DNA from: Sphingomonas sp. LaA6.9
GTDB taxonomy: Bacteria > Pseudomonadota > Alphaproteobacteria > Sphingomonadales > Sphingomonadaceae
Direction of reading: 5' to 3'
Length of the DNA stretch: 64,000 nucleotides
NCBI RefSeq assembly: GCF_022601895.1
Contig: NZ_JAKVIO010000003.1
Coordinates: 62,001-126,000, forward strand
Shown: positions 17,910 to 28,221 of the stretch, in pieces
Layout: every line of letters starts with the position of its first letter
Numbering within the stretch: position 1 is the stretch's first letter
Made by a program: the position numbers and the translations under genes
The notes under the pieces: model-generated
Told to the model about the DNA's origin: nothing
The model's input: the letters and a program-made list of their open reading frames with translations, nothing else
The model's database searches: none

Positions 17910-18351
17910 GGCAACGTCTCTGCGACGCGCCGGGCGATCTGGCAACCGCTTCAATGTCTCGATGTGAGTCGGATGTTCCGTTTCAGGTCAGAAACGGATA
18001 ACTTTATTCAAATAAATATTCATAAATTACAATAGATAAATAAGATATGTAAGATATTGTCGTTTCTGTCCTAGACAGAGCAACGTTCATTTGCCATTAC
18101 GCGCGCACTAACCCGTTCGCCTGAGCGTTCGTTCTGGGTCACGACGCGCGGCGTTGGTCGGGTGGGAGCTTCGCCAGCCGTTCAGTGCACCAGAACTCCC
18201 GGCCGAGATGCAAGCAAGATGCGGGCGTGCCAGATCACTCCTAAACAAAAGGCTCGCCCGCGGCTTCCGGCGGCGATCACTGTTTGAAAGCCGCCGTTCA
18301 CGGAGTGCGCCGCGCAGATATCGGCGCCTCAGGGAAAAGCAGGACGATCAG
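17910..18351. other. Intergenic region with AT-rich island and two dyads
   Basis: No gene is supported here. Bases 17999-18060 are almost entirely A and T, in sharp contrast to the rest of the window. The island is flanked by two perfect inverted repeats, CCGTTTC-N6-GAAACGG (17978-17997) and TCTGTC-CTA-GACAGA (18065-18079). It separates the divergent SDR and UrcA-family genes, so it probably holds both promoters. Bases 18080-18351 show nothing I recognise. Confidence 0.6.
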
Positions 18352-18762
18352 ATGCAGACCTCAATTCTTCGCACGTGCGGCGCCACCGCGCTCGTGGCCT
18401 CGACACTATTCATCGCTTCGCCCCTGTTCGCGGGACAGGCGGACGCACCAATTGTTTCCACCGCAAAATCGATCCCGGGAGACGGCATCAGGTCCGTGGC
18501 CGTCAGCTACGCCGATCTCAACCTGCGCTCGGACGGTGGCGTGGAACGGCTCAACGGTCGCGTGCACCGCGCGGCGCAATTCGTCTGTGATCTTGGCACG
18601 CGGGTCGAAGCCGTCGAGCAACGTCAGGATGGGCGCAATTGCTACAAGGGCGCAATGGGCCGGGCCAGCCGCGACATTGCGGTGATCGTGGCCGAGGCGC
18701 GCAGCACAGACCAGCTTGCCAGCCGTGGCAGCGGGCGCGCGATCCGGATCAGCAGTCGGTAA
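18352..18762 (+). CDS. UrcA family protein
   Basis: The 136-residue protein has a signal peptide (to about SPLFAG, 28) followed by the UrcA core VSYADLNLRSDGGVERLNGR, an FVCDLG segment and a Cys further on (GRNCYKGAM) that could form a disulfide. UrcA proteins are small exported proteins common in Sphingomonadales, with no established function. ATG 18352 is preceded by AGGA. The gene is convergent with and nearly abuts the hydrolase gene. Confidence 0.8.
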   Translation: MQTSILRTCGATALVASTLFIASPLFAGQADAPIVSTAKSIPGDGIRSVAVSYADLNLRSDGGVERLNGRVHRAAQFVCDLGTRVEAVEQRQDGRNCYKGAMGRASRDIAVIVAEARSTDQLASRGSGRAIRISSR

Positions 18763-18770
18763 CCGCAGCG

Positions 18771-19634
18771 TCACCGGGCAGCGGGCAGGAATGCCTTCAG
18801 TTCGGCGTTAAAGCGCCGGGGCTGGTCGAGCATGATCATGTGCCCGCTACCCGGAATACGCGTCAATTTTGCGTGCTTCGTGGCAGCGTAGCCGCTGCGA
18901 TAGGCGCGGTCGACCGTGGCCGTGTCGAATTGCGCGCCGGGCACGGTGGCATAGAGGACGGCCAGTGGCGTCGTGATGTGGGGCAGTTCCGATGTCAGGT
19001 CGGTCACCGCGATGTCGTGCATCGCGCGCGCGACGACGTCGGCATCACTCTTGCGCGCGCTCTGCTCGGGCGGGCCGAACATGCCGATCAACGACTCGAG
19101 CGTGCGGCGTCCCTCGGGCGTCCGTGTCAGCGAGTCGCGCAATCCGTCGACCAGTGGGCGCAGCCCCGCGACGGACATGCCGAGACCCGCAGCCGGAGCG
19201 GGGAGCATGTCGACGACCATGGTGCGTCCGGCGCGCGTAGGCCAGCGCGCGGCGATCATCAGCGCTATCAATCCGCCCATCGAGTGGCCGACGAGCGTTG
19301 GGGCCTTGAGGCCGTTCGCGATGATGTAGCGCACGATCTCCTGAGCGAGGGGTGCGACGACCGGCCCGGATGCATTGCCGCGCGCGGGATCGCCCGCGAA
19401 GCCCGCGACCTGCACCAGATGGAAGCGATAGCCGGGAAGCGCTGCGACGGTGCTGTTCCACATCTCGCGCGAGGCGGTGAGGCCGGGGATCAGGATCACG
19501 TCGGGGCCATTGCCGCGGACCACGACTGAGAGTCGGGTGGACGTGAAGGCGCCCGCCGCCAGGAGCGAGCGCGGCAGCACGCCAATGCCCGCCGCGGCCG
19601 CGCCCGATATCAGCATGGTCCTGCGCGTAATCAT
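18771..19634 (-). CDS. Alpha/beta hydrolase, exported by a Tat-like signal
   Basis: The 287-residue protein opens with TRRTMLISGAAAAGIGVL, a twin-arginine-type signal. It then shows the oxyanion region ILIPGLTASREMW, the nucleophile elbow GHSMGG (Ser118) and the C-terminal catalytic His in RIPGSGHMIM. These make it a canonical alpha/beta hydrolase, probably an esterase or lipase-like enzyme acting outside the cytoplasmic membrane. The substrate is unknown. Confidence 0.87.
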   Translation of the reverse strand: MITRRTMLISGAAAAGIGVLPRSLLAAGAFTSTRLSVVVRGNGPDVILIPGLTASREMWNSTVAALPGYRFHLVQVAGFAGDPARGNASGPVVAPLAQEIVRYIIANGLKAPTLVGHSMGGLIALMIAARWPTRAGRTMVVDMLPAPAAGLGMSVAGLRPLVDGLRDSLTRTPEGRRTLESLIGMFGPPEQSARKSDADVVARAMHDIAVTDLTSELPHITTPLAVLYATVPGAQFDTATVDRAYRSGYAATKHAKLTRIPGSGHMIMLDQPRRFNAELKAFLPAAR

Positions 19635-19742
19635 GCCCTCGCGCCTAGCGCGCCGTGGCTGAACAGTCGATGACCCCGCTGATTTCGCGACGGCGTATCA
19701 AACGACCTTTGTGGCGAGGCACGGCCCTGCTATCCCGCGCGC

Positions 19743-22508
19743 ATGTCCTCGCACAAGCATCTCTATCTCGTCGACGGCTCGGGCTATATCTTCCGGGCCT
19801 ATCATCGGCTTCCGCCGCTCACCAACATCCGCGGAGAGCCCGTCGGCGCAGTCTATGGCTATACGACCATGCTCTGGAAGCTCGCCGATGCGCTGCACAA
19901 GGCGGATGGCCCTACACATCTCGCGGTGATCCTCGACAAGTCGGCCAAGTCGTTCCGCAATGACCTCTACGACCAGTACAAGGCGCATCGGCCGCCCGCG
20001 CCCGAGGACCTGGTGCCGCAATTCCCGATGATCCGCGATGCGACGCGCGCCTTCTCGCTGCCGTGCATCGAGGAAGAGGGTTTCGAGGCCGACGACATCA
20101 TCGCCTCATACGCCAAGGCGGCGCTGCGCGAGGGGTGGCAGGTCACGATCGTGTCTTCGGACAAGGATCTCATGCAGCTTATCGAGCCCGGCCTCGACCT
20201 GCTCGACACGATGAAGAATGAACGGCTTGGTCCCGACCATGTGGTCGAGAAGTTCGGCGTGCTCCCCGAAAAGCTCGGCGAGGTGCTCGCGCTGATGGGC
20301 GACAGCGTCGACAATGTCCCCGGAGTTCCCGGCATCGGTCCCAAGACCGCGTCAAAGCTCATCAACGAATTCGGTGATGTCGAGGCGGTACTCGCCGCGA
20401 CTCCGGCGATGAAGCCTTCGAAGATGCGCGACAATCTGATCGAGCATGCGGATATGGCGCGGCTGTCGCGCGTGCTTGTCGCGCTCAAGGAAGATGTTCC
20501 GTTGCCCGATCCGCTCGAAGATCTGGAGATGAAGGGCATTCCCGAAGCACCACTGCGTGCCTTTCTCGAGCATCACGGTTTTCGCTCGCTGCTCAACCGG
20601 TTGGGCACCGTCGCCGATGCGCCCGCGCCGCCGCCGAGCGCCGAGGCGATTTTGCCCGAGGATCCGCCGTGCGACGTCCACGCCTATGAGACAGTGGACA
20701 CGCTTGGGGCGCTCGATCGCTGGATTGGCGAGGCGACCGCGCAGGGCTTTGTCGCCTTCGATACCGAAACGGACAGCCTGGGCCCCCGCTCCGGATTGGT
20801 CGGGATCAGTCTCGCGCTCGCGCCCAACAAGGCCTGCTACATCCCGCTTGCGCATGTCGGCGGTGATCTGCTCTCGGACAATCCCGTCCAGCTGCCCTTC
20901 GACGCGGCGGTCGCGCGGCTGAAACCGCTGCTCGAGGATCCAGCAGTGCTCAAGATCGGGCACAACATCAAATACGACATCTGCATTCTCGCTGAACACG
21001 GCATCGCAGTCGCACCAATCGACGATTCGATGGTGATGAGCTTCAACCTCGATGCCGGCTTGCACGGGCACGGGATGGACGAGCTTGCCGCGACACACCT
21101 CGATCATAGCTGCATCGCCTTCAAGGACGTGGTCGGCACGGGCAAGAACCAGAAGGGCTTTCACCAGATCGCGCTCAAGGACGCGACGCGCTACGCAGCA
21201 GAGGACGCGGACGTTACGCTGCGGCTCTGGCGCCGCCTCAAGCCGCGGCTCGCGCCCGAACAGGCGACACGCGTCTACGAGATGGTCGATCGCCCCGTCA
21301 TCACCGCGCTCGCCGCGATGGAACGCGAAGGTATCAAGGTCGACCGCGAGGAACTCGCACGGCTCTCCGCCGAGTTCGCAGGCCTGATCGTCGAGCTCGA
21401 AAAGGAAATCCACGGCATTGCCGGAACGCCCTTCACCATCGGCAGCCCCAAGCAGCTCGGCGAAATATTGTTCGAGCGTATGGGCCTGAAGGGCGGCCGC
21501 AAGGGCAAGTCGGGGGTCTATTCGACCGACGTCAACGAGATGGAGCGCATCGCCGCGATGAAGGATGGCGGTCCGGGTGTCGAGATGGCGCGCAAGGTGC
21601 TCGACTGGCGCCAGCTCTCCAAGCTCAAATCGACCTATACCGATGCGCTTCAGGCCGAGATCAATCCGAGGACAGGCCGCGTCCACACCAGCTATTCGCT
21701 GACCGGCGCCCAGACCGGACGATTGTCGTCCAACGACCCCAATCTCCAGAACATCCCCGTGCGCACCGAGGTCGGCCGGCGCATCCGCGACGCCTTTGTC
21801 GCCGAGCCCGGCAATGTCCTGCTCTCGGCCGACTATAGCCAGATCGAGCTGCGGCTTGCAGCGCACATGGCCGACGTGCCTCAGCTCCGCGAGGCGTTCC
21901 TGCGTGGCGACGACATCCACAACATGACCGCGCAGGAACTGTTCGGCGAGGTCAATCGCGACACGCGCGGGCGGGCAAAGACGATCAACTTCGCGATCCT
22001 TTATGGCATTTCGCGATGGGGGCTCGCGGGACGGCTGGAGATTACAGCGGACGAAGCGCAGGCGATGATCGACCGCTATTTCGATCGCTTCCCCGGCATT
22101 CGCAATTATATCCATGAAACGCTGAGCAGCGTGCGCGAAACGGGTTTCACGACCACACTGTTCGGACGAAAGACGCATTTCTCGCGGATCAAGTCGAGCG
22201 TCCAGCACGAGCGGCAGGGTGCCGAGCGCGCGGCGATCAACGCGCCGATCCAGGGCACCAGCGCCGACATCATCAAGCGGGCCATGGCCCGCATGCCGGG
22301 CGCGCTTGCTGCCGCGGGGCTTTCCAATGTCCGCATGCTGCTTCAGGTCCACGACGAACTCGTCTTCGAACTGCCCGAAGGTGATGTTGACGCAGCGAAA
22401 CCGATCATCGAACGGGTGATGGCGAACGCCGCCGAACCCGCTATAAAACTCTCGGTTCCGCTCGGCGTCGAAATCGGAACAGGCAAAAGCTGGGGCGCCG
22501 CGCATTGA
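19743..22508 (+). CDS. polA: DNA polymerase I
   Basis: The 921-residue protein has all three domains: a 5'-3' exonuclease (about 1-290, with FEADDIIASY and SSDKDLMQL), a proofreading exonuclease (about 320-510, with the metal-binding FDTETDSL and AAEDADVTLRLW, so it looks active), and the polymerase (with SADYSQIELRLAAH, RAKTINFAILYGIS and LQVHDELVFE). It processes Okazaki fragments and fills repair gaps. The gene is monocistronic or read with the flippase gene 37 bases downstream. Confidence 0.97.
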   Translation: MSSHKHLYLVDGSGYIFRAYHRLPPLTNIRGEPVGAVYGYTTMLWKLADALHKADGPTHLAVILDKSAKSFRNDLYDQYKAHRPPAPEDLVPQFPMIRDATRAFSLPCIEEEGFEADDIIASYAKAALREGWQVTIVSSDKDLMQLIEPGLDLLDTMKNERLGPDHVVEKFGVLPEKLGEVLALMGDSVDNVPGVPGIGPKTASKLINEFGDVEAVLAATPAMKPSKMRDNLIEHADMARLSRVLVALKEDVPLPDPLEDLEMKGIPEAPLRAFLEHHGFRSLLNRLGTVADAPAPPPSAEAILPEDPPCDVHAYETVDTLGALDRWIGEATAQGFVAFDTETDSLGPRSGLVGISLALAPNKACYIPLAHVGGDLLSDNPVQLPFDAAVARLKPLLEDPAVLKIGHNIKYDICILAEHGIAVAPIDDSMVMSFNLDAGLHGHGMDELAATHLDHSCIAFKDVVGTGKNQKGFHQIALKDATRYAAEDADVTLRLWRRLKPRLAPEQATRVYEMVDRPVITALAAMEREGIKVDREELARLSAEFAGLIVELEKEIHGIAGTPFTIGSPKQLGEILFERMGLKGGRKGKSGVYSTDVNEMERIAAMKDGGPGVEMARKVLDWRQLSKLKSTYTDALQAEINPRTGRVHTSYSLTGAQTGRLSSNDPNLQNIPVRTEVGRRIRDAFVAEPGNVLLSADYSQIELRLAAHMADVPQLREAFLRGDDIHNMTAQELFGEVNRDTRGRAKTINFAILYGISRWGLAGRLEITADEAQAMIDRYFDRFPGIRNYIHETLSSVRETGFTTTLFGRKTHFSRIKSSVQHERQGAERAAINAPIQGTSADIIKRAMARMPGALAAAGLSNVRMLLQVHDELVFELPEGDVDAAKPIIERVMANAAEPAIKLSVPLGVEIGTGKSWGAAH

Positions 22509-22545
22509 AGGCCGTTCGGTGAACGGTCGAACCGAGGGGAGCGCC

Positions 22546-24030
22546 ATGCCGGCCGAGGGGGATCAGAACGGCGATATCGCTGCGCTTGCCAAGGGCGGGC
22601 GCACCAATTTCTTCGGCTTCCTGATGCGGCTCGCCGCGCGGCTGCCGTTCCTGTTCATCGCGGGCCGCTGGTATGGCGAGGAAGCGCTGGGACGCTTCGC
22701 ATACGCCGTGCTTGTCGTCGAATTCGCGGCCCAGCTCGCGACATTGGGGCTGCGGCGCGGGCTTGCCGAGCAATTGTCCAAGACCGACCGGCCGCACGTC
22801 CATGTCGTGTGGGATGCGCTGCTCGTCGCGGGGCTAGCATCGGTGCTTGCGTGCGGGGTGCTGATGCTCTTCCCGCAGGCGATGTTCCCCAACAGCCAGA
22901 TCAACGGGCTGGAGCTGCTGCTGCCGCTCGTGATCTTCGGGCTGGTAGGATCGGACCTGTCGCTTGCAGCGCTCGCCTATCGCTTCGACGTCGGCGCGAC
23001 CGTGCGCGCGCGCGCGATCATCGAGCCCTGGACGATCAGCATCGCCGCATTCGGCTTTGCCTTTTATTCGACGCGCGACGGTTTGATCCTCGCCTATGCG
23101 GTGTCGATGGTCGCCGCGCTCGTCGCGTCGCTGATACCCTTGTTCAAGAGCTACGGCATGCCGCATGGCTGGCGTCCCCACCCCGCGGCGTTGTTCCGGC
23201 TCGCCAAGCGCAACATGCCGCTCGCCGCGGCTGACGCGATCGAATGGGGCTCGCGCCGGCTCGATCTCGCCATTCTCGGTCTCTTCGCCTCGCCCGCGAT
23301 CGTTGGCATCTATTATGTCGCGCAGCAGGTCGCCTCGCTGCCGCAGAAGCTCAAGACCAGCTTCGATCCGATCCTCGGTCCGGTCATCACGCGCAATCTG
23401 GAAGCGGGCGACAAGGTGGCGGTGGCGAAGCAGATCAGCCAGGTCGGCTTCTGGATCATCGCTGCGCAGGCGGGCGTCGCGCTCGCGCTCGGCATTCCGG
23501 GTGAGGCGGTGATGGGACTCGTGGGTCCAACCTTCGTGGGCGGCGTCGGCGCATTGGCCTTCCTGCTCGCCGCCGAGGTTGTCGCTGCGACCGCAGTCGT
23601 CAGCGAATCCGCGCTCGTCTACGTGGCGCGTCATCGCAACCTGGTGATCTCTTTCGCGATGATCGCAGTGCAGGCGGTCCTGAGCATCGTCTTCATCGTC
23701 GCAATGCAGGACATGAGCCTGCCCCCGCTCTATGTCGCAGCGGGCCCGGCGGCAGCATTGTGCGTAGCCCTGGGGCTCGCCTCGATCGTCAAGGCGGGGC
23801 TGCTCTCCAGGCTGCTGGGCGCGCCCGTCAGCGGCTGGCGCTGGGCGCTGGTCTGGGCGGCGTCGGTGGCGACCGTGGTCGGCTATGTCGCGACGCAGGT
23901 GCCCGAATGGATGGAGCTGATCGTCGGCATCCCCGTCATCCTCGGCACCTATGGCTATGTGATCTGGCGCCGCGGTTTCGGGCCGGAGGACCGCGCGTTG
24001 TTCAAGATGAAGGGCGCGGCAGCCACATAG
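22546..24030 (+). CDS. Polysaccharide flippase of the MOP (Wzx-like) superfamily
   Basis: The 494-residue protein has about twelve to fourteen hydrophobic segments and the MOP-type opening RTNFFGFLMRLAARLPFLFI. Family members flip lipid-linked oligosaccharides across the cytoplasmic membrane for capsule, O-antigen or exopolysaccharide. No glycosyltransferase genes are adjacent, so its polymer is unknown. I chose ATG 22546 because GAGGGGAG lies just upstream; a GTG at 22519 is also in frame. Confidence 0.8.
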   Translation: MPAEGDQNGDIAALAKGGRTNFFGFLMRLAARLPFLFIAGRWYGEEALGRFAYAVLVVEFAAQLATLGLRRGLAEQLSKTDRPHVHVVWDALLVAGLASVLACGVLMLFPQAMFPNSQINGLELLLPLVIFGLVGSDLSLAALAYRFDVGATVRARAIIEPWTISIAAFGFAFYSTRDGLILAYAVSMVAALVASLIPLFKSYGMPHGWRPHPAALFRLAKRNMPLAAADAIEWGSRRLDLAILGLFASPAIVGIYYVAQQVASLPQKLKTSFDPILGPVITRNLEAGDKVAVAKQISQVGFWIIAAQAGVALALGIPGEAVMGLVGPTFVGGVGALAFLLAAEVVAATAVVSESALVYVARHRNLVISFAMIAVQAVLSIVFIVAMQDMSLPPLYVAAGPAAALCVALGLASIVKAGLLSRLLGAPVSGWRWALVWAASVATVVGYVATQVPEWMELIVGIPVILGTYGYVIWRRGFGPEDRALFKMKGAAAT

Positions 24031-24069
24031 CCGCCGCGCCCTGCCATGATGCGCTGATGTTCCGAACGA

Positions 24070-25671
24070 TCAGTGCCGGAAGTGGCGCATTCCGGTGAAG
24101 ACCATCGCAAGGCCCGCCTCGTTGGCAGCCGCAATCACTTCCTCGTCGCGGATCGATCCGCCCGGCTGGATCACAGCGGTCGCGCCCGCCTCGACCGCGG
24201 CGAGCAGGCCGTCGGCAAAGGGGAAGAAGGCGTCCGAAGCGACCGCCGATCCGATCGTGCGCGGTTCGGCCCAGCCTGCCTTTTCGGCGGCGTCCTTTGC
24301 CTTCCACGCCGCGATGCGCGCGGATTCGAGGCGGTTCATCTGGCCTGCACCGATGCCTGCGGTGCTGCCGCCCTTGGCATAGACGATCGCGTTGGACTTG
24401 ACGTGCTTGGCGACGGTCCACGCAAAGAGGCAGTCGGTCAGTTCCTGCTCGGTCGGCTGGCGCTTGGTGACGGCCTTGAGCATCTCGCGCGTCACGCCGC
24501 CATTGTCGCGCGACTGGACGAGATAGCCGCCCGCGATCGACTTGAGCATCATACCCGGGCGCGCGGGGTCGGGCAGTTCGCCTGTCAGCAGCAGGCGGAG
24601 ATTCTTCTTCTTCGCGAAGATCTCGCGCGCGTCTTCATCGGCGTCGGGCGCAGCCACCACTTCGGTGAAGATGCCAGAGATCGCCTCGGCCGTCGGCCCG
24701 TCGAGCGGGCGGTTGACCGCGATGATGCCGCCAAAGGCCGAGACGCTGTCGCAGGCAAGGGCAGCCTGATACGCCTCGATCAGCGTATCGGCGCTGGCGA
24801 CGCCGCAGGGATTGGCGTGCTTGACGATGACGACGGTCGGCGGGCCGTCGCGGAACTCGCTGACGAGTTCGAGCGCGGCGTCGGCGTCGTTATAGTTATT
24901 GTAGCTCAGTTCCTTGCCCTGGAGCTGCTCGGCCTGCGCGATGCCGCGCGCGTGCGGGCCACTGGGGATGTAGAGCGCCGCCTTCTGGTGCGGGTTCTCG
25001 CCATAGCGCAGTTCCTCGCGCCGGTTCGCGGTCACCGCGAGCAGGTCGGGGAACGTCTGCTGCTGGTCGGCAAAGGCGAACCACTGGCTGATCATCGCAT
25101 CATAAGCCGCGGTCGCCGAATAGGCCTTGGCGGCAAGTCTCCGACGGAAGGCGAGGTCGGTCGCGCCGGCATTGGCGTCGAGTGCCTCGATCAGCTCGGC
25201 ATAGTCGGAAGGATCGGTGACGATCGCGACGCTGGCATGGTTCTTCGCCGCCGAGCGGACCATGGAAGGGCCGCCAATATCGATATTCTCGATGATTTCG
25301 TCGCGGTCCGCACCCTTGGCGACGGTCGCGGCGAAGGGATAGAGGTTGACCACCACGAGGTCGATCAGCGCGATCGCATGCTCGTCCATCGACGCGACAT
25401 GCTCTGGATTGTCGCGCACCGCGAGCAGCCCGCCATGCACCTTGGGGTGCAGCGTCTTCACGCGGCCGTCCATCATTTCAGGGAAACCGGTCAGATCGGA
25501 GATGTCGCGCACCGCGAGCCCCGCATCGCGCAGCGCCTTGGCGGTGCCGCCGGTCGAGACGAGATCGACGCCGTGGCGCGCGAGCGCCTGGCCCAGCTCG
25601 ACGAGGCCGGTCTTGTCGGAAACGGAAAGCAGCGCGCGCGTGATCTTCACGGGCGAAATGTCGGTGGTCAT
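24070..25671 (-). CDS. purH: Bifunctional AICAR transformylase / IMP cyclohydrolase
   Basis: The 533-residue enzyme has the N-terminal IMP cyclohydrolase (MGS-like) domain starting [20 protein letters not shown], and the C-terminal AICAR transformylase domain with [12 protein letters not shown] and the closing segment [13 protein letters not shown]. It performs the last two steps of purine biosynthesis. It is convergent with the flippase gene, with a 39-base gap. The heparinase/rpe group lies upstream on the same strand. Confidence 0.97.
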   Translation of the reverse strand: MTTDISPVKITRALLSVSDKTGLVELGQALARHGVDLVSTGGTAKALRDAGLAVRDISDLTGFPEMMDGRVKTLHPKVHGGLLAVRDNPEHVASMDEHAIALIDLVVVNLYPFAATVAKGADRDEIIENIDIGGPSMVRSAAKNHASVAIVTDPSDYAELIEALDANAGATDLAFRRRLAAKAYSATAAYDAMISQWFAFADQQQTFPDLLAVTANRREELRYGENPHQKAALYIPSGPHARGIAQAEQLQGKELSYNNYNDADAALELVSEFRDGPPTVVIVKHANPCGVASADTLIEAYQAALACDSVSAFGGIIAVNRPLDGPTAEAISGIFTEVVAAPDADEDAREIFAKKKNLRLLLTGELPDPARPGMMLKSIAGGYLVQSRDNGGVTREMLKAVTKRQPTEQELTDCLFAWTVAKHVKSNAIVYAKGGSTAGIGAGQMNRLESARIAAWKAKDAAEKAGWAEPRTIGSAVASDAFFPFADGLLAAVEAGATAVIQPGGSIRDEEVIAAANEAGLAMVFTGMRHFRH

Positions 25672-25774
25672 GTCGATCCTTTGTCAGTCTGGATGCGGGC
25701 AAGCGGGAGACAAGCTGCGCGCCGAGTCTGCGCTGCCCCTTAATGGTTCCGCCCCGATGGGGAAAGACCGGGTA

Positions 25775-27508
25775 TCAACCCGCGCGCTTTAGCACCCAGT
25801 TGACCGTCGCGCTGCCGGCGGCTTCGGCACTCACCACGAGCTGGACTGTGGGGTGGGGGCGCCCTTCGGCATCGACCCAAAGACTGTCTTCGACCGCAAG
25901 CATGCCGCCGCGGCAACGGAACTGCCATATCGGGCCATGCGCGATGCGGAGCACCGCACCGAGTCCATCGGCAGTCGACGAGACCTCGACGCCGGGCGCC
26001 AGGTGAAAGCGCACTGCAAAGGGCGTCTGCGCAGGGCGGCGGCGCACTGGCGCCGGATTCAATGTGTCCTCGCCCGCCAGCTCGCGGCCGTCGGCGCTGA
26101 GCGACAGCTTGCGCTTGTGGATCAGACCGAAACGTCGCGCATAACCGTCATGGCTCGAATCGAGCCTGCTGCCCGCATCGCTCTCCTGCCGGTGCATCTC
26201 GACCTCGGTCACCCCGCGGCCGAGCGATCCGTCATTGTGGATGGCGGTGCTGTTATTGTCGTGGACCACCAGCGTCGAATGCGCCGCGGTCGAGCGCAGG
26301 CCGTGCGCCAGCTTGGCGGGGATGTGCGCGCTCGTCTCGCGCGATCCGCCGCAGCTCACGATCAGGCGGTGCGCGCCGTCGGACATCTCGAAGGCCAGCG
26401 TCGAAGCGCACCCGCCGACATTGAGGCGGCTCAAGGGGGGCGGCGCTGCGTCGACGATGACGATGCTGTGCCCCGCGGCCATGCGCTGATAGCCCCAGTC
26501 GCGCGCCTGCGGCTGGGGACGCGTCCTGACGCCCGATGCCTCGATCACCGCCTGCACGCGCTCGGCGGGCCAGGGCGCGCTGCCCTGCCAGCTCGCGAGC
26601 CCGCCATCGCCGTGCGTGATGCCCAGCAACGCAGGCACCGCCTGCGCCAGCGCTGCCTCCAGCGCGACCGGTGACTGTTGGCGCCGCGCGTCATAGACCG
26701 CGCGCAGCATGGAGAGCAGCATGACCAGCTCGAGCTGGCCAGAAGGCGACCGGCAGATTACGCCGCCGTCACTCGACATGCCCGTGGTCAAGGCACGTGC
26801 GAGCCCGGCCTCGGCATTTTCCCTGCGCTTGCCATCGCCCGGTATCAGCAAGCCGGCGGCGGCGAGCCCCGCCCAGGCGGCGATCCGCGGCACGCCTTGC
26901 TCTGCCTTGTCGGCTCCCCGGTCGAGGTGCCGTGTGCCCCGCGCCAGCGAATTGAGCACGGTCGAGCGATAGACGAGGTCGCTGCTCGAAAGGATGAGCG
27001 GCGCGTGCGCGGTCCAGAACAGGATGCGCTTGCCCCACAGGCTCGGCCGCCATGCGAGGTCGCTCACCTGCTCGGCATGCCGTGCGGTCCATTTGCGCAT
27101 CACGCGCTCGGCAATGGGAGCACCCTGTTCGCGCGTGGCGACGGTCGAAAGGTCGCGCAGCCACTGGAAGCTGTGGATGTAGCGCGCCATACCGTCCGAG
27201 GCGTCGAGCTTCGCGAAATCGAGTGTCTTCAGTTCGAGCTTTTCGCCGCGATACAGGAAATGGCCTGAGAGGAGCGCCTGTCCGGCCTTGACGTCTCCGA
27301 CCACCGGATCGTCGGGCACCGCGAGCAGCTTGAGCGGATAGCGCCCCTTCAGCCGCAGCGCATGGAGCGGAGACCTCCAGGTCAGGCGCAGCAACCGGTT
27401 GGCGATGCGCTCTGCGAGCGACAGGCCCTTGTCTCCGCCAATCCGTACCAGCCGCTTCCCCTGCTCGATCCCGTCGGCCGCGGCATCGAGAGGCGACTCG
27501 ATCGTCAC
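25775..27508 (-). CDS. Heparinase II/III family protein
   Basis: The 577-residue protein has an alpha-helical N-terminal half ([18 protein letters not shown]) and a beta-sheet C-terminal half with [20 protein letters not shown], the usual lyase-family arrangement. There is no signal peptide. Proteins of this kind next to rpe and rsmB are common in alphaproteobacteria; the true substrate is not known, and polysaccharide lyase activity is inferred from the family. It starts at a GTG that overlaps the rpe stop by four bases, so it is coupled to rpe. Confidence 0.85.
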   Translation of the reverse strand: MTIESPLDAAADGIEQGKRLVRIGGDKGLSLAERIANRLLRLTWRSPLHALRLKGRYPLKLLAVPDDPVVGDVKAGQALLSGHFLYRGEKLELKTLDFAKLDASDGMARYIHSFQWLRDLSTVATREQGAPIAERVMRKWTARHAEQVSDLAWRPSLWGKRILFWTAHAPLILSSSDLVYRSTVLNSLARGTRHLDRGADKAEQGVPRIAAWAGLAAAGLLIPGDGKRRENAEAGLARALTTGMSSDGGVICRSPSGQLELVMLLSMLRAVYDARRQQSPVALEAALAQAVPALLGITHGDGGLASWQGSAPWPAERVQAVIEASGVRTRPQPQARDWGYQRMAAGHSIVIVDAAPPPLSRLNVGGCASTLAFEMSDGAHRLIVSCGGSRETSAHIPAKLAHGLRSTAAHSTLVVHDNNSTAIHNDGSLGRGVTEVEMHRQESDAGSRLDSSHDGYARRFGLIHKRKLSLSADGRELAGEDTLNPAPVRRRPAQTPFAVRFHLAPGVEVSSTADGLGAVLRIAHGPIWQFRCRGGMLAVEDSLWVDAEGRPHPTVQLVVSAEAAGSATVNWVLKRAG

Positions 27509-28167
27509 TTTGTTCTCAGCGCCTCGATGTTCGCGGCATATTGCGAAGGGCCGCCGCGGAAGGTCGCAGTGCCGGCGACGAGCACGTCGGCGCCCGCCGC
27601 GATCGCGCGCGGCGCGGTGTTGACGTCGATCCCGCCGTCGACCTCGAGCCGGATGTCCTTGCCGAGCTTGTCGATGCGGTTGCGGATCGCCTCGATCTTG
27701 CGGAGCTGGCTCTCGATGAAGCTCTGGCCGCCGAAACCGGGGTTGACGCTCATCACCAGCACGAGGTCGATCTCCTCGAGCACATAGTCGAGCATCTTTG
27801 CCGGCGTGGCTGGATTGAGCGAGACGCCCGCCAGCTTGCCCAGCGCCTTGATGCGCTGGATCGTGCGGTGCAGGTGCGGCCCCGCCTCGGGATGGACAGT
27901 GATGATGTCCGCGCCCGCATTGGCGAAATCTTCAAGGAAATTGTCGATCGGCGAGATCATCAGGTGCACGTCGAAAGGCTTGGTGGTGTGCGGGCGAAGC
28001 GCCTTCACCACCGCGGGGCCGATTGTGATGTTGGGCACGAAATGCCCGTCCATCACATCGACATGGATCCAGTCGCAACCCGCGTCGTCGATCGCGCGCA
28101 CCTCCTCGCCCAGTTTGGAAAAATCGGCGGAAAGGATCGAAGGCGCTATGCGGACGGGATGGTTCAT
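27505..28167 (-). CDS. rpe: Ribulose-phosphate 3-epimerase
   Basis: The 220-residue TIM-barrel enzyme carries [14 protein letters not shown], the metal-ligand segment [25 protein letters not shown] and [11 protein letters not shown]. These are the conserved active-site strands. It interconverts ribulose 5-phosphate and xylulose 5-phosphate in the pentose phosphate pathway. It is the first gene of a probable two-gene unit with the heparinase-family gene. Confidence 0.96.
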   Translation of the reverse strand: MNHPVRIAPSILSADFSKLGEEVRAIDDAGCDWIHVDVMDGHFVPNITIGPAVVKALRPHTTKPFDVHLMISPIDNFLEDFANAGADIITVHPEAGPHLHRTIQRIKALGKLAGVSLNPATPAKMLDYVLEEIDLVLVMSVNPGFGGQSFIESQLRKIEAIRNRIDKLGKDIRLEVDGGIDVNTAPRAIAAGADVLVAGTATFRGGPSQYAANIEALRTK

Positions 28168-28182
28168 GACCTGCTGCCTTAA

Positions 28183-28200
28183 CCCCCGCTATCACGGGGG
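28183..28200. terminator. Small GC hairpin between rsmB and rpe
   Basis: CCCCCG-CTATCA-CGGGGG is a perfect six-base-pair hairpin in the 54-base gap downstream of the rsmB-like gene on the minus strand. It lacks a good T tract, so it may only weakly terminate transcription before rpe. Confidence 0.35.
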
Positions 28201-28221
28201 GCAAGCCGGCTCTTCGGTCAA

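Noticed and set aside
20352-22547. 731-codon open frame on the minus strand opposite polA
   Set aside because: It is fully antisense to an intact DNA polymerase I, and its product is low-complexity and Asp/Arg/Ala-rich without family features.
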